Source of the DNA: Brachycybe producta
Taxonomy: Eukaryota; Arthropoda; Diplopoda; Playtdesmida; Andrognathidae
DNA length: 64,000 nucleotides
Reading direction: 5' to 3'
NCBI GenBank assembly: GCA_036925085.1
Contig: JAUPFP010000002.1
Coordinates: forward strand, 3,278,820 to 3,342,819
In this document: positions 40,288 to 51,239 of the stretch, piece after piece
How the letters are laid out: every line of letters begins with the position of its first letter
How positions within the stretch are numbered: position 1 is the stretch's first letter
Translations under genes and position numbers: made by a program
The notes under the pieces: model-generated
Seen by the model: the letters and a program-made list of their open reading frames with translations, nothing else
What the model was told of the DNA's origin: nothing
Databases searched by the model: none

Positions 40288-42633
40288 GTTCACTACAGCT
40301 ACCAAGGGGAGAACAGCTACTTGGGTCACTGCAGCTACCAAAAAATATAGGGACAAAATATAGTTTTCATCCCTTTCTCGTCACTACAGCTAATAAAAAA
40401 TATAACCCTTTCTCCTTAAACTAACCGAACCTTACCTAACGAAACCGAACCTTACCTAACGAAACCGAACCTTACCTAACGAAACCGAACCTTACCTAAC
40501 GAAACCGAACCGAACCTTACCTAACGAAACCGAACCGAACCTAACGAAACCGAACCGAACCTTACCTAACGAAACCGAACCGAACCTTACCTAACGAAAC
40601 CGAACCGAACCTTACCTAACGAAACCGAACCGAACCTTACCTAACGAAACCGAACCGAACCTTACCTAACGAAACCGAACCGAACCTTACCTAACGAAAC
40701 CGAACCGAACCTTACCTAACGAAACCGAACCGAACCTTACCTAACGAAACCGAACCGAACCTTACCTAACGAAACCGAACCGAACCTTACCTAACGAAAC
40801 CGAACCGAACCTTACCTAACGAAACCGAACCGAACCTTACCTAACGAAACCGAACCGAACCTTACCTAACGAAACCGAACCGAACCTTACCTAACGAAAC
40901 CGAACCGAACCTTACCTAACGAAACCGAACCGAACCTTACCTAACGAAACCGAACCGAACCTTACCTAACGAAACCGAACCGAACCTTACCTAAAGAAAC
41001 CGAACCGAACCTTACCTAAAGAAACCGAACCGAACCTTACCTAAAGAAACCGAACCGAACCTTACCTAAAGAAACCGAACCGAACCTTACCTAAAGAAAC
41101 CGAACCGAACCTTACCTAAAGAAACCGAACCGAACCGAACCTAAAGAAACCGAACCGAACCTAAAGAAACCGAACCGAACCAAACCTAAAGAAACCGAAC
41201 CGAACCTTACCTAAAGAAACCGAACCGAACCGAACCTAAAGAAACCGAACCGAACCTTACCTAAAGAAACCGAACCGAACCTTACCTAAAGAAACCGAAC
41301 CGAACCTTACCTAAAGAAACCGAACCGAACCTTACCTAAAGAAGCCGAACCGAACCTTACCTAAAGAAGCCGAACCGAACCTTACCTAAAGAAGCCGAAC
41401 CGAACCTTACCTAAAGAAGCCGAACCGAACCTTACCTAAAGAAGCCGAACCGAACCTTACCTAAAGAAGCCGAACCGAACCTTACCTAAAGAAGCCGAAC
41501 CGAACCTTACCTAAAGAAGCCGAACCGAACCTTACCTAAAGAAGCCGATCCGAACCTTACCTAAAGAAGCCGAACCGAACCTTACCTAACCGAACCTTAC
41601 CTTACCGAACCGAACCTAACGTAACCCAACGGAACCTAACGTAACCCAACGGAACCTAACGTAACCCAACGGAACCTTACCTAACGGAACCCAACGGAAC
41701 CTTACCTAACGGAACCTAACGGAACCCAACGGAACCTTACCTAACGGAACCTAACGTAACCCAACCGAACCTAACCCAACCGAACCTTACCTAACGGAAC
41801 CTTACCTAACATAACCCAACCGAACCTTACCTAACCTAACCTAACCCAACCGAACCTTACCTAACCTAACCTAACCCAACCCAACCCAACCGAACCTTAC
41901 CTAACGGAACCTTACCTAACGGAACCTTACCTAACGTAACCCAAAGGAACCTTACCTAACGTAACCCAACGGAACCTTACCTAACGTAACCCAACCGAAC
42001 CTTACCTAACGGAACCTAACCCAACCGAACGTTACCTAACGGAACCTAACCTAACCTAACCGAACGTTACCTAACGGAACCTAACCTAACCGAACCGAAC
42101 CTTACCTAACGGAACCTAACCGAACCGAACCTTACCTAACGGAACCTAACCTAACCGAACCGAACCTTACCTAACGGAACCTAACCTAACCTAACCGAAC
42201 CTTACCTAACCTAACCTAACTGAACCTTACCTAACGGAACCTAACCTAACCTAACCGAACCTAACCTAACCGAACCTTACCTAACGGAACCTAACCTAAC
42301 CTAACCGAACCTAACCTAACCGAACCTTACCTAACGGAACCTAACCTAACCTAACCGAACCTTACCTAACGGAACCGAGCCTTACCTAACGGAACCTAAC
42401 CGAACCGAGCCTTACCTAACGGAACCGAACCGAGCCTTACCTAACGGAACCTAACCGAACCACACCTTACCTAACGGAACCGGACCTTACCTAATGGAAC
42501 CGGACCTTACCTAATGGAACCTAACCAAACCTTACCGAATCTAAGCCAAACTAAACTTAAATGACTCCAGTAGCTGTAGTGACGGTATTGATAAATAAAA
42601 AGACCTATCTTTTTTGGTAGCTTGTAGTGAGCC
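40288..42633. mobile_element. Element I with 2.1 kb pentamer satellite
   Basis: Left end GGTTCACTACAGCTACC, right end GGTAGCTTGTAGTGAGCC. Further CACTACAGCTA and TAGCTGTAGTGACGG motifs occur inside each end. The body is a satellite at 40424-42545. No coding capacity. Confidence 0.65.
40424..42545. repeat. 25 bp satellite of five pentamers
   Basis: The main unit CGAAC CGAAC CTTAC CTAAC GAAAC is 25 bp. The first few units are 20 bp (one CGAAC fewer). From about 40995 the unit carries AAAGAAAC, from about 41340 AAAGAAGC, and after 41580 it breaks into mixed pentamers (CTAAC, CCAAC, GGAAC). Blocks of successive variants suggest serial amplification. Short CCTAACCTAAC runs resemble arthropod-type telomere repeats, but only in the disordered part. 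Confidence 0.95.
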
Positions 42634-43130
42634 AGTCCCGTTTTCCCACCCTCTTTTTTCTCTCTTTTTTTAGGAACCTCCTCCCCCCTCCTTGACCCTC
42701 TGTATTTTTTTTTTGTTGGAATGGATGTTGAGTTTTTGAGGTTCTTTCTCAATCAACCAACCACCCCCTTCATTCCTTTTCCGTGCTTCACGCACTCGTT
42801 GAAATTTTAAACTCTTGAAAGAAAAAAGCTAATGCCCCCTTTGCCCAATGCCCTCCCCCCTTCCAGTCTTTTTTTCTGTTCAAAACTTATTTTGCACGTG
42901 TACAGAAAATGTATGAGAATGAACAATTGAGATTTGGCAGTTGTATTTTCATTGCACAAATTTAAAGTTTCTAGAAACTAGGATAGTAAAACTTTTGTCC
43001 ACAGATTTAGCAACAAACAAAAAAATAACATAAAACTTCTTTCAAGTTATTTCTTGGGGGGTTGGGGGGGGGGGGGGTGGGTTTCTTATAGTATGCAACT
43101 GAAAAACATTACCTAATTTAAATAAATTAG
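42634..43130. other. intergenic, nothing recognised
   Basis: Pyrimidine-rich then AT-rich; poly-G at about 43056-43080. Confidence 0.4.
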
Positions 43131-43640
43131 GGATGGGATATTCGAAGCCTGCGAATCTTGAACAAATATACTAGAATCTTCGCGCTTTTTTTCGTCTTTG
43201 GAATCCTTGAATAATAAATAACCTAAAAAAAACTGTTAAGAGGTGGAACGAATCCTAAATTTCCGCGAATCCGAATCCTAAAAGGTTCTCGAATCTCCCG
43301 AATCTCGAATCCTTCATATAAGAATGCTATCTTATTCATTAAGAAGATACAAATAAATAAAATACTATTAAATATTAAATTATTAATAATAAAAAAAAAA
43401 CATTATGGCAGTCTGGAGGTCGCCACAAGGGGATGATATTGGTGATCCGGGTACAACACCGAAATTGCAACAATCGCCGGGTTTTTTTGGGTAGTGAACG
43501 CTTCTGTTGGACGTCAATGGAGTTAAAACTAATTTTACCAATGTGCTTAACAGAGATTCGAAAGACGAAAAAAAGAGCAAAGATTCGAGTTTTCGAATGT
43601 CGAATATTTTACAGGATTCGAATGTTTCATCCCTAGTTTA
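43131..43640 (+). mobile_element. Family Z elements (fragment plus near-full copy)
   Basis: 43131-43228 is a minus-oriented Z arm (GGGATGGGATATTCGAAG). 43229-43640 is a plus copy with AGAGGTGGAACGAATCC start, GGTCGCCACAAGGGGATG and TTTCATCCCTA end. Confidence 0.7.
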
Positions 43641-43905
43641 AATTATAAATATTATTCCTAAAAACTGTAAAAGAGACAGCAAAGACAATATAATATGATG
43701 ACAATATGAGATCAACAAATGTTGATAACATAAGTTAATAACATTTTATAGGCCGTTTTTAATTTTCGTTTAAAACATTGCTTTGATAGCACGTGTTTTC
43801 AGCAAATGTGTTACCTCCAGTTTAAAATTGCCTTAAGTGAAACAGAGATATGGCGATATAATCTGCAAGGTATCACAACAAAGAAGCAATGTATGGTGTG
43901 ATTAC

Positions 43906-45344
43906 GGACACTTGCCCTAAAGGGACATTTTTCCTATAGACACTTGCCATACAGGGACATTCTCCCTATAGACACTTGCCTGGCATAAAGGGGCATTTGC
44001 CCTACAGACACTTGCCCTAAAGGGACATTTGCCCTATACACTTGCGGTAAAGGGGCATTTGTCCTGTAGACACTTGCCCTAAAGGGGCATTTGTCCTGTA
44101 GACACTTGCCCTAAAGGGGCATTTGTCCTGTAGACACTTGCCCTAAAGGGGCATTTGTCCTGTAGACACTTGCCCTAAAGGGGCATTTGTCCTGTAGACA
44201 CTTGCCCTAAAGGGGCATTTGTCCTGTAGACACTTGCCCTAAAGGGGCATTTGTCCTGTAGACACTTGCCCTAAAGGGGCATTTGTCCTGTAGACACTTG
44301 CCCTAAAGGGGCATTTGTCCTGTAGACACTTGCCCTAAAGGGGCATTTGTCCTGTAGACACTTGCCCTAAAGGGGCATTTGTCCTGTAGACACTTGCCCT
44401 AAAGGGGCATTTGTCCTGTAGACACTTGCCCTAAAGGGGCATTTGTCCTGTAGACACTTGCCCTAAAGGGGCATTTGTCCTGTAGACACTTGCCCTAAAG
44501 GGGCATTTGTCCTGTAGACACTTGCCCTAAAGGGGCATTTGTCCTGTAGACACTTGCCCTAAAGGGGCATTTGTCCTGTAGACACTTGCCCTAAAGGGGC
44601 ATTTGTCCTGTAGACACTTGCCCTAAAGGGGCATTTGTCCTGTAGACACTTGCCCTAAAGGGGCATTTGTCCTGTAGACACTTGCCCTAAAGGGGCACTT
44701 GCCCTAAAGGGGCACTTGCCCTAAAGGGGCATTTGTCCTGTAGACACTTGCCCTAAAGGGGCACTTGCCCTGTAGACACTTGCCCTAAAGGGGCACTTGC
44801 CCTAAAGGGGCACTTGCCCTGTAGACACTTGCCCTAAAGGGGCACTTGCCCTTAAGGGGCACTTGTCCTATAGACACTTGCCCTATAGGGACATTTGCCC
44901 TAAAGGGGCATTTGCCCTATAGGGACACTTGCCCTAAAGGGGCATTTGCCCTATAGGGACACTTGCCCTAAAGGGACATTTGCCCTATAGACACTTGCCC
45001 TAAAGGGGCACTTGTCCTATAGACACTTGCCCTAAAGGGGCATTTGCCCTATAGGGACACTTGCCCTAAAGGGACATTTTGCCCTATAGGGACACTTGCC
45101 CTAAGGGGATATTTGCCCTAAAAAAATGCCCCAAATTAGTAGAGAAAATGACGTCATTTGGTGTTTTTGCGCGCGTTCGGCACGTGCAGAACCTATTTAA
45201 CATACTCCACCGAAAGACGCTAAGTGACTTAATCGTATGAAAAGCTAGAATAAAAAAATGGTTTTAGGGCAAATGGCCCTTTAGAGAAAACGGCTTTAGG
45301 GCAAGTGTTCGTAGGGCACTCTTTAGGGCAAATGTCTATATCCT
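43906..45344. mobile_element. Element R with 32 bp satellite
   Basis: Left end GGACACTTGCCCTAAAGGG, right end CTTTAGGGCAAATGTCTATA then TCC(T). The nonamer TGTGATTAC flanks both sides (43897-43905 and 45345-45353, exact). A non-repetitive piece at about 45125-45240 holds TATTTAACATACTCC, which also occurs at 62454. Related fragments lie at 26122 and 62440-62760. Confidence 0.7.
44050..44870. repeat. 32 bp tandem array in R
   Basis: About 20 near-identical units of TGTAGACACTTGCCCTAAAG plus GGGCATTTGTCC, flanked on both sides by diverged units. The motif CCCTAAAGGGG is itself nearly palindromic. Confidence 0.93.
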
Positions 45345-45353
45345 TGTGATTAC

Positions 45354-45879
45354 CACAGGAGTTAATTACCGCGTTACGTATCTGATACATTAGTTGTGTT
45401 TCTTCCGTTACGTTATTCAATAACAGGATCAGCAAGAAAACGCATATTCTTTTTCCAAAAGATACCGTTTGGCCACAATTGCGATTTCATTGTATAATAC
45501 TTTTTTTTCTTCCGATTTTTAATGGAAACTTGTTTTATATATTTCAGAATTCATCGTTCAGTGCAAGCGTTCGTGTGCAACTTTGATGACCAACTTTACG
45601 GCGAGTTTCGTTTTTGAGCGCAGTTAACCAAACCAAAATGATTTGAACAACTTTTCGACAACCAAAAAATTGTCGCTCGAATATGTAAAATAATCATCGT
45701 CCAATTTTACACATCACGTTGTTTTACTACGACTGCCAAAAATTGAATTTTCATTCCAATTTTCTGTACATTTTGTCACTTGTTATTTGTTGCAAAATGT
45801 CATCTGCAAAGGAGAACTTTCTTTATTAATATTGTTGAAATTGTATTTATATTTCATTTGATTTTTTTTTTGAAAATGA
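45354..45879. other. intergenic, nothing recognised
   Basis: No frame or repeat family supported. Confidence 0.4.
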
Positions 45880-46462
45880 TTAAGAGGCTATGTCGCAAAA
45901 TTACTTTGAAAAATCTCCGCAAAGAGCGCTAGCATCGTATTTCTATTGAGCCCATAGACCCAATGTTAAAGAAAAAAATGTTAATTTATCAAATACACAG
46001 TCGCAGTAATGTGTTTGTTTTTCATATTTAAAGATGTCCAATATTAAGTTTTCAAAGTGCAATGTGCACCTTAAATATATGCTGATCGAGTGATAGAATC
46101 ACAAAAAAATTGGTAAGTGCGGTTCTATTTTTAAAAACGATTTCAAAATCGCGAATTTTTAAATCTTATGTTAAAATCCATTGAGTACGTGGTTGTAAGA
46201 AAAAAAAAATATCCATTAAAATGTTGGTAAAAAATACCTAAAAATATTTTTAAAAAATCACAAGTAAACCACAGTGAAGCCAACACATTGGCGCACGTGC
46301 TGTTTTATTTCTGGTTTTTAAAATTATTTTTACGTATTTTTACGAGCATTTTAAATGGATGTTTTTTTGCTACGAGAGTTAGAAATTCGTGATATTGAAA
46401 TAATTTTTAAAAATATAACCGCACTTAACAAATTTTTAGCATTCTATCATTCGATCAGCATA

Positions 46463-47344
46463 TCATCCGTGAGTCAGGAAATCTGGCACCCTTTTTAAAC
46501 ATTTAATAACTCGGTCAAAAGTCATCCGATTATTATGAAATTTGGCACAACTGTAGATGAAATGTTAACTAACATTTTGTCTATTTCAATTTGTGTTCAA
46601 AATGTTCACCGCCAGCTGCAACACACGTGTTTAGTCGGATCCGCCACTTTTGCACTGCAGCGTTTATGATGCTACGGTCTAGCTCACTCCAAGCCTGCAT
46701 TATCCGATTTTTCAGCTCATCAGCGCTGTTTATTTTGCTTTGGTAAACATTTTCTTGCATGACGCTCCAAATGCCATAGTCCACGGGGTTGAGGTCGGGA
46801 CTATTGGGTGGCTAAAAAGTCGGTTCGATGAATTCGGGTGTTTCCTGGGTGAGAAACGCAACTGTATCCTTGGCAGTGTGAGCAGGTGCTCCATCCTGCT
46901 GGAAAATGAAGAATTCTGACATTTCCTTCATGTCAGGAAGGAGACAGTTTTTCAGAAGTTTGTTGCAGTAATATTCGCCATTAATTTTGACTCCCGGTTC
47001 AACAAAATGAATTCCTGTGGCACCCAACAATGACACTCCCACCGACACCATTACTGATTTGCTGAACTTTGGTTTCATTCGCAGCAATCGTTCAGCGGGT
47101 ATGTCATTCTTTCTAGCAGTAGTGAGCTAGACCAAAGCATCATAAACGCTGCAGTGCAAAAGTCACGGATCCGACTAAACGCGTGTGTTGCAGCTGGCGG
47201 TGGACATTTTGAACACAAATTGAAATAGGCAAAATGTTAGTTAACATTTCATCTACAGTCGTGCCAAATTTCATAATAATCGGATGATTTTTGACCGAGT
47301 TATTAAATTTTTAAAAAGGGTGCCAGATTCACTGACTCACGGTG
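46463..47344 (-). mobile_element. Tc1/mariner-type element, defective
   Basis: Flanked by TA (46461-46462 and 47345-47346). Termini CCGTGAGTCAG and CTGACTCACGG continue as about 215 bp of near-perfect inverted repeat, unusually long because the right side duplicates the transposase 3' end from the left side. Transposase remnant is on the minus strand. Confidence 0.85.
46581..47090 (-). pseudogene. broken Tc1/mariner transposase
   Basis: Minus-strand frame with FIFQQDGAPAHTA (second catalytic Asp region of the DDE domain) in 46812-47087, then an in-frame TAG at 46812-46814, then PNSPDLNPVDYG and a C-terminal HFEHKL ending at TAG 46581. The N-terminal half, including the DNA-binding domain, is absent. 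The stop and the deletion show that it is inactive. The class is clear from the QDGAPAH and SPDLNP motifs. Confidence 0.88.
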
Positions 47345-47782
47345 TATTTAAGGTGCACATTGCACTTTGAAAACTTAATATTGGACAACTTCAAATATGA
47401 AAAATAAACATATTGCCACGACTGACTGTGTATTTTAAAAATTAACATTTTTTCTTAAACATAGGGTATATGGGCTCAATAGAAAAACATTGCTAGCGCT
47501 CTTTGCGGAGATTTTTCAAAGTAATTTTGCGATGTAGCCTCTTAATCTACAATTATTAAGTAAGTTTTTTTTTGCTTATTTTGAGGTTTTTTGTTTTGTT
47601 TTGTTTGAAAGTATGTTTTTTTGTTGTAAATAATTAGTGATATTCTATTAATAAAATGATGTACACTGTTGTTGTGTTCATGTAAGTAAAATCGAATGTC
47701 ATTTCTTTTTGTTTATTTTCAGAAGTAACAGAGAAGGCACCAATGGGGCGCGCATACTCTGGTGTGTTCCAGCTGGGACGAT

Positions 47783-48295
47783 TCTAACGGCTAGTTTTCG
47801 CGATAGTTGCTGTCATGACAGCAACTATCGCGAAAACTGTCATCGTGCAGACCACGTGATAGTTGCTTTCGCACTGCATTATCATACTATTGCGACAGTG
47901 ATAGTAACAATCATTATTACTATCACTGTGCATACAAAACTGTTGCAATAGTAATAGTTGTTGAGTAACCACTTGTAGGGTAATATTCACTTTGTAGGAA
48001 AATTTGGCTTGTGGAGGGAGAGAGAGGCAACACTTCTGTTGACTGAAACACATTTCTTATTAACACTGCTGTTGTTTTTTTTTTGCTGTCAATTAACTGA
48101 ATTTGTCAAATGAAGCATTTCTTTGAGGTTGTTATACCATGTTTGCGCAAAAAGAATTGTCCAGAGTTAAGAAAGACCTACTATCACTGTCATCAAAGAA
48201 CTATCACGTTATTATGAGAGTGAACTATCACAACTTTCATGACAGCTACTTTCACGAGCAAACTATCGCCGTGAAAACGAGGCTTAAAGCTTAGT
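47783..48295. mobile_element. Element N, copy 2
   Basis: Left CTAGTTTTCGCGATAGTTGC, right GCCGTGAAAACGAGGCTTAA. A perfect 46 bp palindrome lies at about 47791-47836 (GTTTTCGCGATAGTTGC and complement). The internal piece AACTATCACTGTGCATAC-like pairs too. Confidence 0.65.
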
Positions 48296-48500
48296 TTACA
48301 TGGCAATAGTTCTTTCGTGAGAATTGCTGTCGTGGACAGTTGTGGTAGTTCGCCCTCACGATAGGAAGTGTTTAAACGGCTTGAGAGTAGAGTGATAGTT
48401 CTGTCATGACAGTGTGATGTCTGTAACAGTGTTTCCTCTGAATCGCTCTCCCTCCGGAAGGCAAACTTCTCTACAAAGGGAATATTTCCCTACAAATGTT
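48291..48500. mobile_element. Element N fragment
   Basis: TTAAAGCTTAGTTTACATGG start then GATAGTT-type arms; cut off by an X fragment. Confidence 0.5.
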
Positions 48501-48504
48501 TTTT

Positions 48505-48783
48505 TTCTTATTAGGGCGTAATCAATGGAGTTTAACATAAGAGTTAGAAATTCGCAATTCGCGTCATTGTATCACTCGATCAGCATATATTTAAGGTGCG
48601 CATTGCACTTTGAAAACCTAATATTGGACAACTTTAAATATGAAAAATAAACATATTGCTGCGACTGTGTATTTAAAAGTTAACGTTTTTTCTTTAACAT
48701 CGGGTCTATGGGCTCAATAGAAAAAATATGCTAGCACTCTTTGTGTAGATTTTTCGAAGTAATTTTGTGATGTAGCCTCTTAA
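48505..48783 (+). mobile_element. Family X element, right half
   Basis: From AATGGAGTTTAACATAAGAG through GTGATGTAGCCTCTTAA. A piece between the GCAATTC and CACTCGATCAGCAT blocks is deleted. Confidence 0.7.
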
Positions 48784-48984
48784 AAAGTTTTACAAAGTTC
48801 GCAGATACACATGTGAAGTTAACTATCCAGGTTTTATAAAAGTTTAATAAATTATAATCAAAACGTAAGCAGGTAACTAAGTATTTCTTTGGAGATAATA
48901 ATTTTGAACATAGGATGGTTGCAATATTAAAAAAATGGTTAACTTACACATCCTTCGACTCTGAAACATAAAAATAACGTCTTG

Positions 48985-49510
48985 TTCATAACTTCATAGC
49001 TAAAACGTGTAGATTTTTTTTATCTGATGCCATTTTTTTAACCCGTTCTTAAGAGCGTTTAATTCTAAATTTCTTCGAATGTGGACGCTGCGATTGTTTT
49101 TGTTATTAAAAATGGATTTTGTCCATAAAAATTAATAGAAAAATAGTTGCACGTGCTGAGCTTATAAAAAAGAATCAGCATGAAACCAATACATTAATGC
49201 ACGTGTTAATTTTTTTCTTATTGCTCTAAATCGTTTTTAAGAAGAGTTCTTCAAACCTTTGTTGGATGGGTTTTTGCGCCTATGGGATTTTACATTTAGT
49301 TAAAAAACGTAAAATTTTAAATATTATTTAAAAATACAAACACTTTTTCAAAATTCATATAAAGCAAGCACTTAAAGAACAATACTTTTTATTGCATTTT
49401 GCACTTTACTGTATTTTAATTGAGCAATTGTGAGACTATTTCTTGCAAGTTTATGTACAGTATAGTAACACTCATTTGTCTCGTTGTCGTCTGCTCTAAA
49501 TAGCCTGATG
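48985..49510 (+). repeat. X-related repeat C, left copy
   Basis: Matches 53384-53905 in reverse orientation: ACAATACTTTTTATTGCATT, TGAGCAATTG and GTTGTCGTCTGCTC blocks. Motifs GCACGTG and GCCTATGGGATTT occupy the same relative places as GCACGTG and ATGGAGTTT in X, so C looks like an old sister of X. Confidence 0.6.
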
Positions 49511-49558
49511 GAGGACGTGTATCTATAACATTGACTATATATATAGGCAATTTTATTC

Positions 49559-49677
49559 ATAAAGTTGAGCATTATTCACGACTAGTTACTCAACAAAAAG
49601 CCGAGTAAATTCTCAAAAAATGAGAATTTACTCGGCTTTTTGTTGAGTAACTAGTCGTGAATAATGCTCAACTTTAT
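49559..49677. repeat. perfect 57 bp-arm palindrome
   Basis: Left arm 49559-49615 (ATAAAGTTGAGCATTATTCA...) and right arm 49621-49677 are exact complements around AAAAA. It lies immediately after repeat C. Exact pairing over 57 bp implies very recent origin or repair from one arm. Confidence 0.92.
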
Positions 49678-50624
49678 TTATACTACGCCACCCGTTGTTA
49701 TAATTGTTTGTTTCGATTTTGGTTTGTATAAATGCCATGCAAACGTTTTTCAGGTTCAAAACGAAGAGTTTTGACAATGCATTTCACGTGGTACAATTGG
49801 ACTTTTGTCCCTCTGTCACATGCCTTCTTGGTTGCTTTCAGAGTCCAACTTTGTTTAAGTGGTTTATTATTTAACTGTACGGACTGTACCGTTTCTCACA
49901 TGTACAGCAATGATTAAACTCCTTTTCTTTCCCCTAGTTGTCATGGCGGCAATTAGTTCCCTTTCACACAGTTTGGTGGCGGTGAAAGCGCATGCATCGC
50001 GGTTCGTTAGCGATAGCTTTGGTTAATTTGATGTTAGCCAATAGGAGTGAAGTATTTTATTCTTGCAGCGCATAAAAACCGCTCTTCGGAATCAGTAGTA
50101 TACTAAACAGACTACTAGAGCAGCTTTTCGCTGTAAAATTAATAAATTTATTGAATTTAAAATGTAATGTTAAAAAAAAAGAAAATAAAATAATAAAAAA
50201 CAACACATTTAAAAAAAATTATGTTTTATCAATATTTCATCAAACCTTGGATGAAGAGATTTTCGTCCATTATCCAACCAATGGATAATGGATTTTACTA
50301 AGTAGGAAAATACTGTTCACAACTACTTTAATTGGGGAAAAATACTGCGTTTCTATTGGCCAAAAATAAATTGACAAAGCTATCGCCAACGACCGCCGCA
50401 TTTTTACAGGCATTTGGGGGCGGGGGGGGCGGGGTGCTGCGGTGTTTGGATGATCAAATCTTAGAGACTAGGTTCAGCTCTAGTTGCTCTGGCAGTTAAA
50501 AAGAACGATTCCAAAAATCTGAGAGCAATTCCGCTGCACCACGTGGACACAGATCGAGAGCTGCTCTCTTCCATAGGGACTCGTTTCTCTGCCGTGCTTT
50601 TATTTGTCGGAGCGCTGGAGCAGG
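49678..50624. other. intergenic region upstream of perilipin
   Basis: No recognised gene. A CATAAAAACC motif at about 50070 followed about 20 nt later by ATCAGTAGT looks vaguely like a core promoter, but no frame follows. G-rich tract at 50417-50433. Confidence 0.35.
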
Positions 50625-50817
50625 ACAGGCATCCGTAGACAGCTTCAGAATTTCTTTCGCTCTGCCCTTTTATGAGCGTCATCAATTTCTAATTGGTTTT
50701 TTACTTGGTGTGCTGTCAGGTGGTCCGCCCTTTTTATTTCTATTTGGTTGATATTTGGTCTGACGCTCATAAAAGGGCGGAGACAAAGAAATTCTGAAGC
50801 TGTCTACACATGCCTGT
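50625..50817. mobile_element. V/W-clan element just upstream of perilipin
   Basis: Ends ACAGGCATCCGTAGACAGCT and AGCTGTCTACACATGCCTGT. Identical 10 bp flanks CTGGAGCAGG (50615-50624 and 50818-50827). Its right end is 55 bp from the TATA box. Confidence 0.85.
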
Positions 50818-50872
50818 CTGGAGCAGGCCATTTGGACAACCCCTGACATGATCGAGTGGCTGTGGTGGAGGC

Positions 50873-50883
50873 TATATTTAAAG
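50873..50883 (+). promoter_or_regulatory. PLIN: TATA box of the perilipin gene
   Basis: TATATTTAAAG about 150 bp before the start codon, in non-repeat DNA between a V element and the first coding exon. Transcription would be expected to start near 50900-50910, leaving a 5' leader of about 120 nt. No other core element is certain. Confidence 0.5.
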
Positions 50884-51025
50884 AGTGTTTGTCGGGTTGT
50901 TGTCATTTTTTTGGTGTCAATTCCACTTGTTTGTTGTTCCGGTCGTCGTTTTCGCGGTTATTTTGTTTGTGAGTGCGCTTTGTTTGTTATTTTGTTTTAT
51001 TTTAGCGCGTTATAACCTATTAAAA

Positions 51026-51239
51026 ATGAATGAAATGGAGACACCGAAATCAGTAAATTGCATCGATAAAGCGCTTGAAATTCCCGTTGTTCTGTCTATG
51101 AGGAACAACGTCGGTCATTTTTACACTTCCGTAAAGGAGAAAAATCGTATTTCAAAGTTCGGTTTGAACACGATCGAATCTGGCGTCACCTTATTCTATC
51201 GTAGCTTGAACTCTTTAGGAGCTCCGATTCAGAAACCCA
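51026..51239 (+). CDS. PLIN: Perilipin coding exon 1
   Basis: ATG at 51026 (AAAAATGAATG context) is the first ATG in this frame; the frame upstream to 50885 is open but contains no ATG and is read as 5' leader. Encodes residues 1-71 with ALEIPVVLSM and VKEKNRISKFGLNTIESGV, and ends one base into a codon before the donor GTAAGT at 51240. Joins to exon 2 as Ile. Confidence 0.88.

Larger units (their letters stand above)
45880..47545. mobile_element. Family X element split by a Tc1/mariner
   Basis: TTAAGAGGCTATGTCGC start and GCGATGTAGCCTCTTAA end. The right arm is interrupted within ATCAGCATA/TATTTAAGG at a TA dinucleotide by 46463-47344. Confidence 0.8.

Noticed and set aside
40424..42545. 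Chromosome-end telomere
   Set aside because: Not a simple TTAGG array. It is flanked by inverted-repeat ends and by other sequence on both sides.
43906..45344. CRISPR-like regular repeats
   Set aside because: Units are directly adjacent with no unique spacers, no cas genes, and the genome is eukaryotic.
45880..47545. X as an autonomous transposon
   Set aside because: The only transposase sequence inside belongs to the separately delimited Tc1/mariner insertion; other X copies have none.
50885..51025. 47-residue hydrophobic N-terminal extension of perilipin
   Set aside because: No ATG in that stretch, it lies directly downstream of the TATA box, and perilipins lack such a leader.
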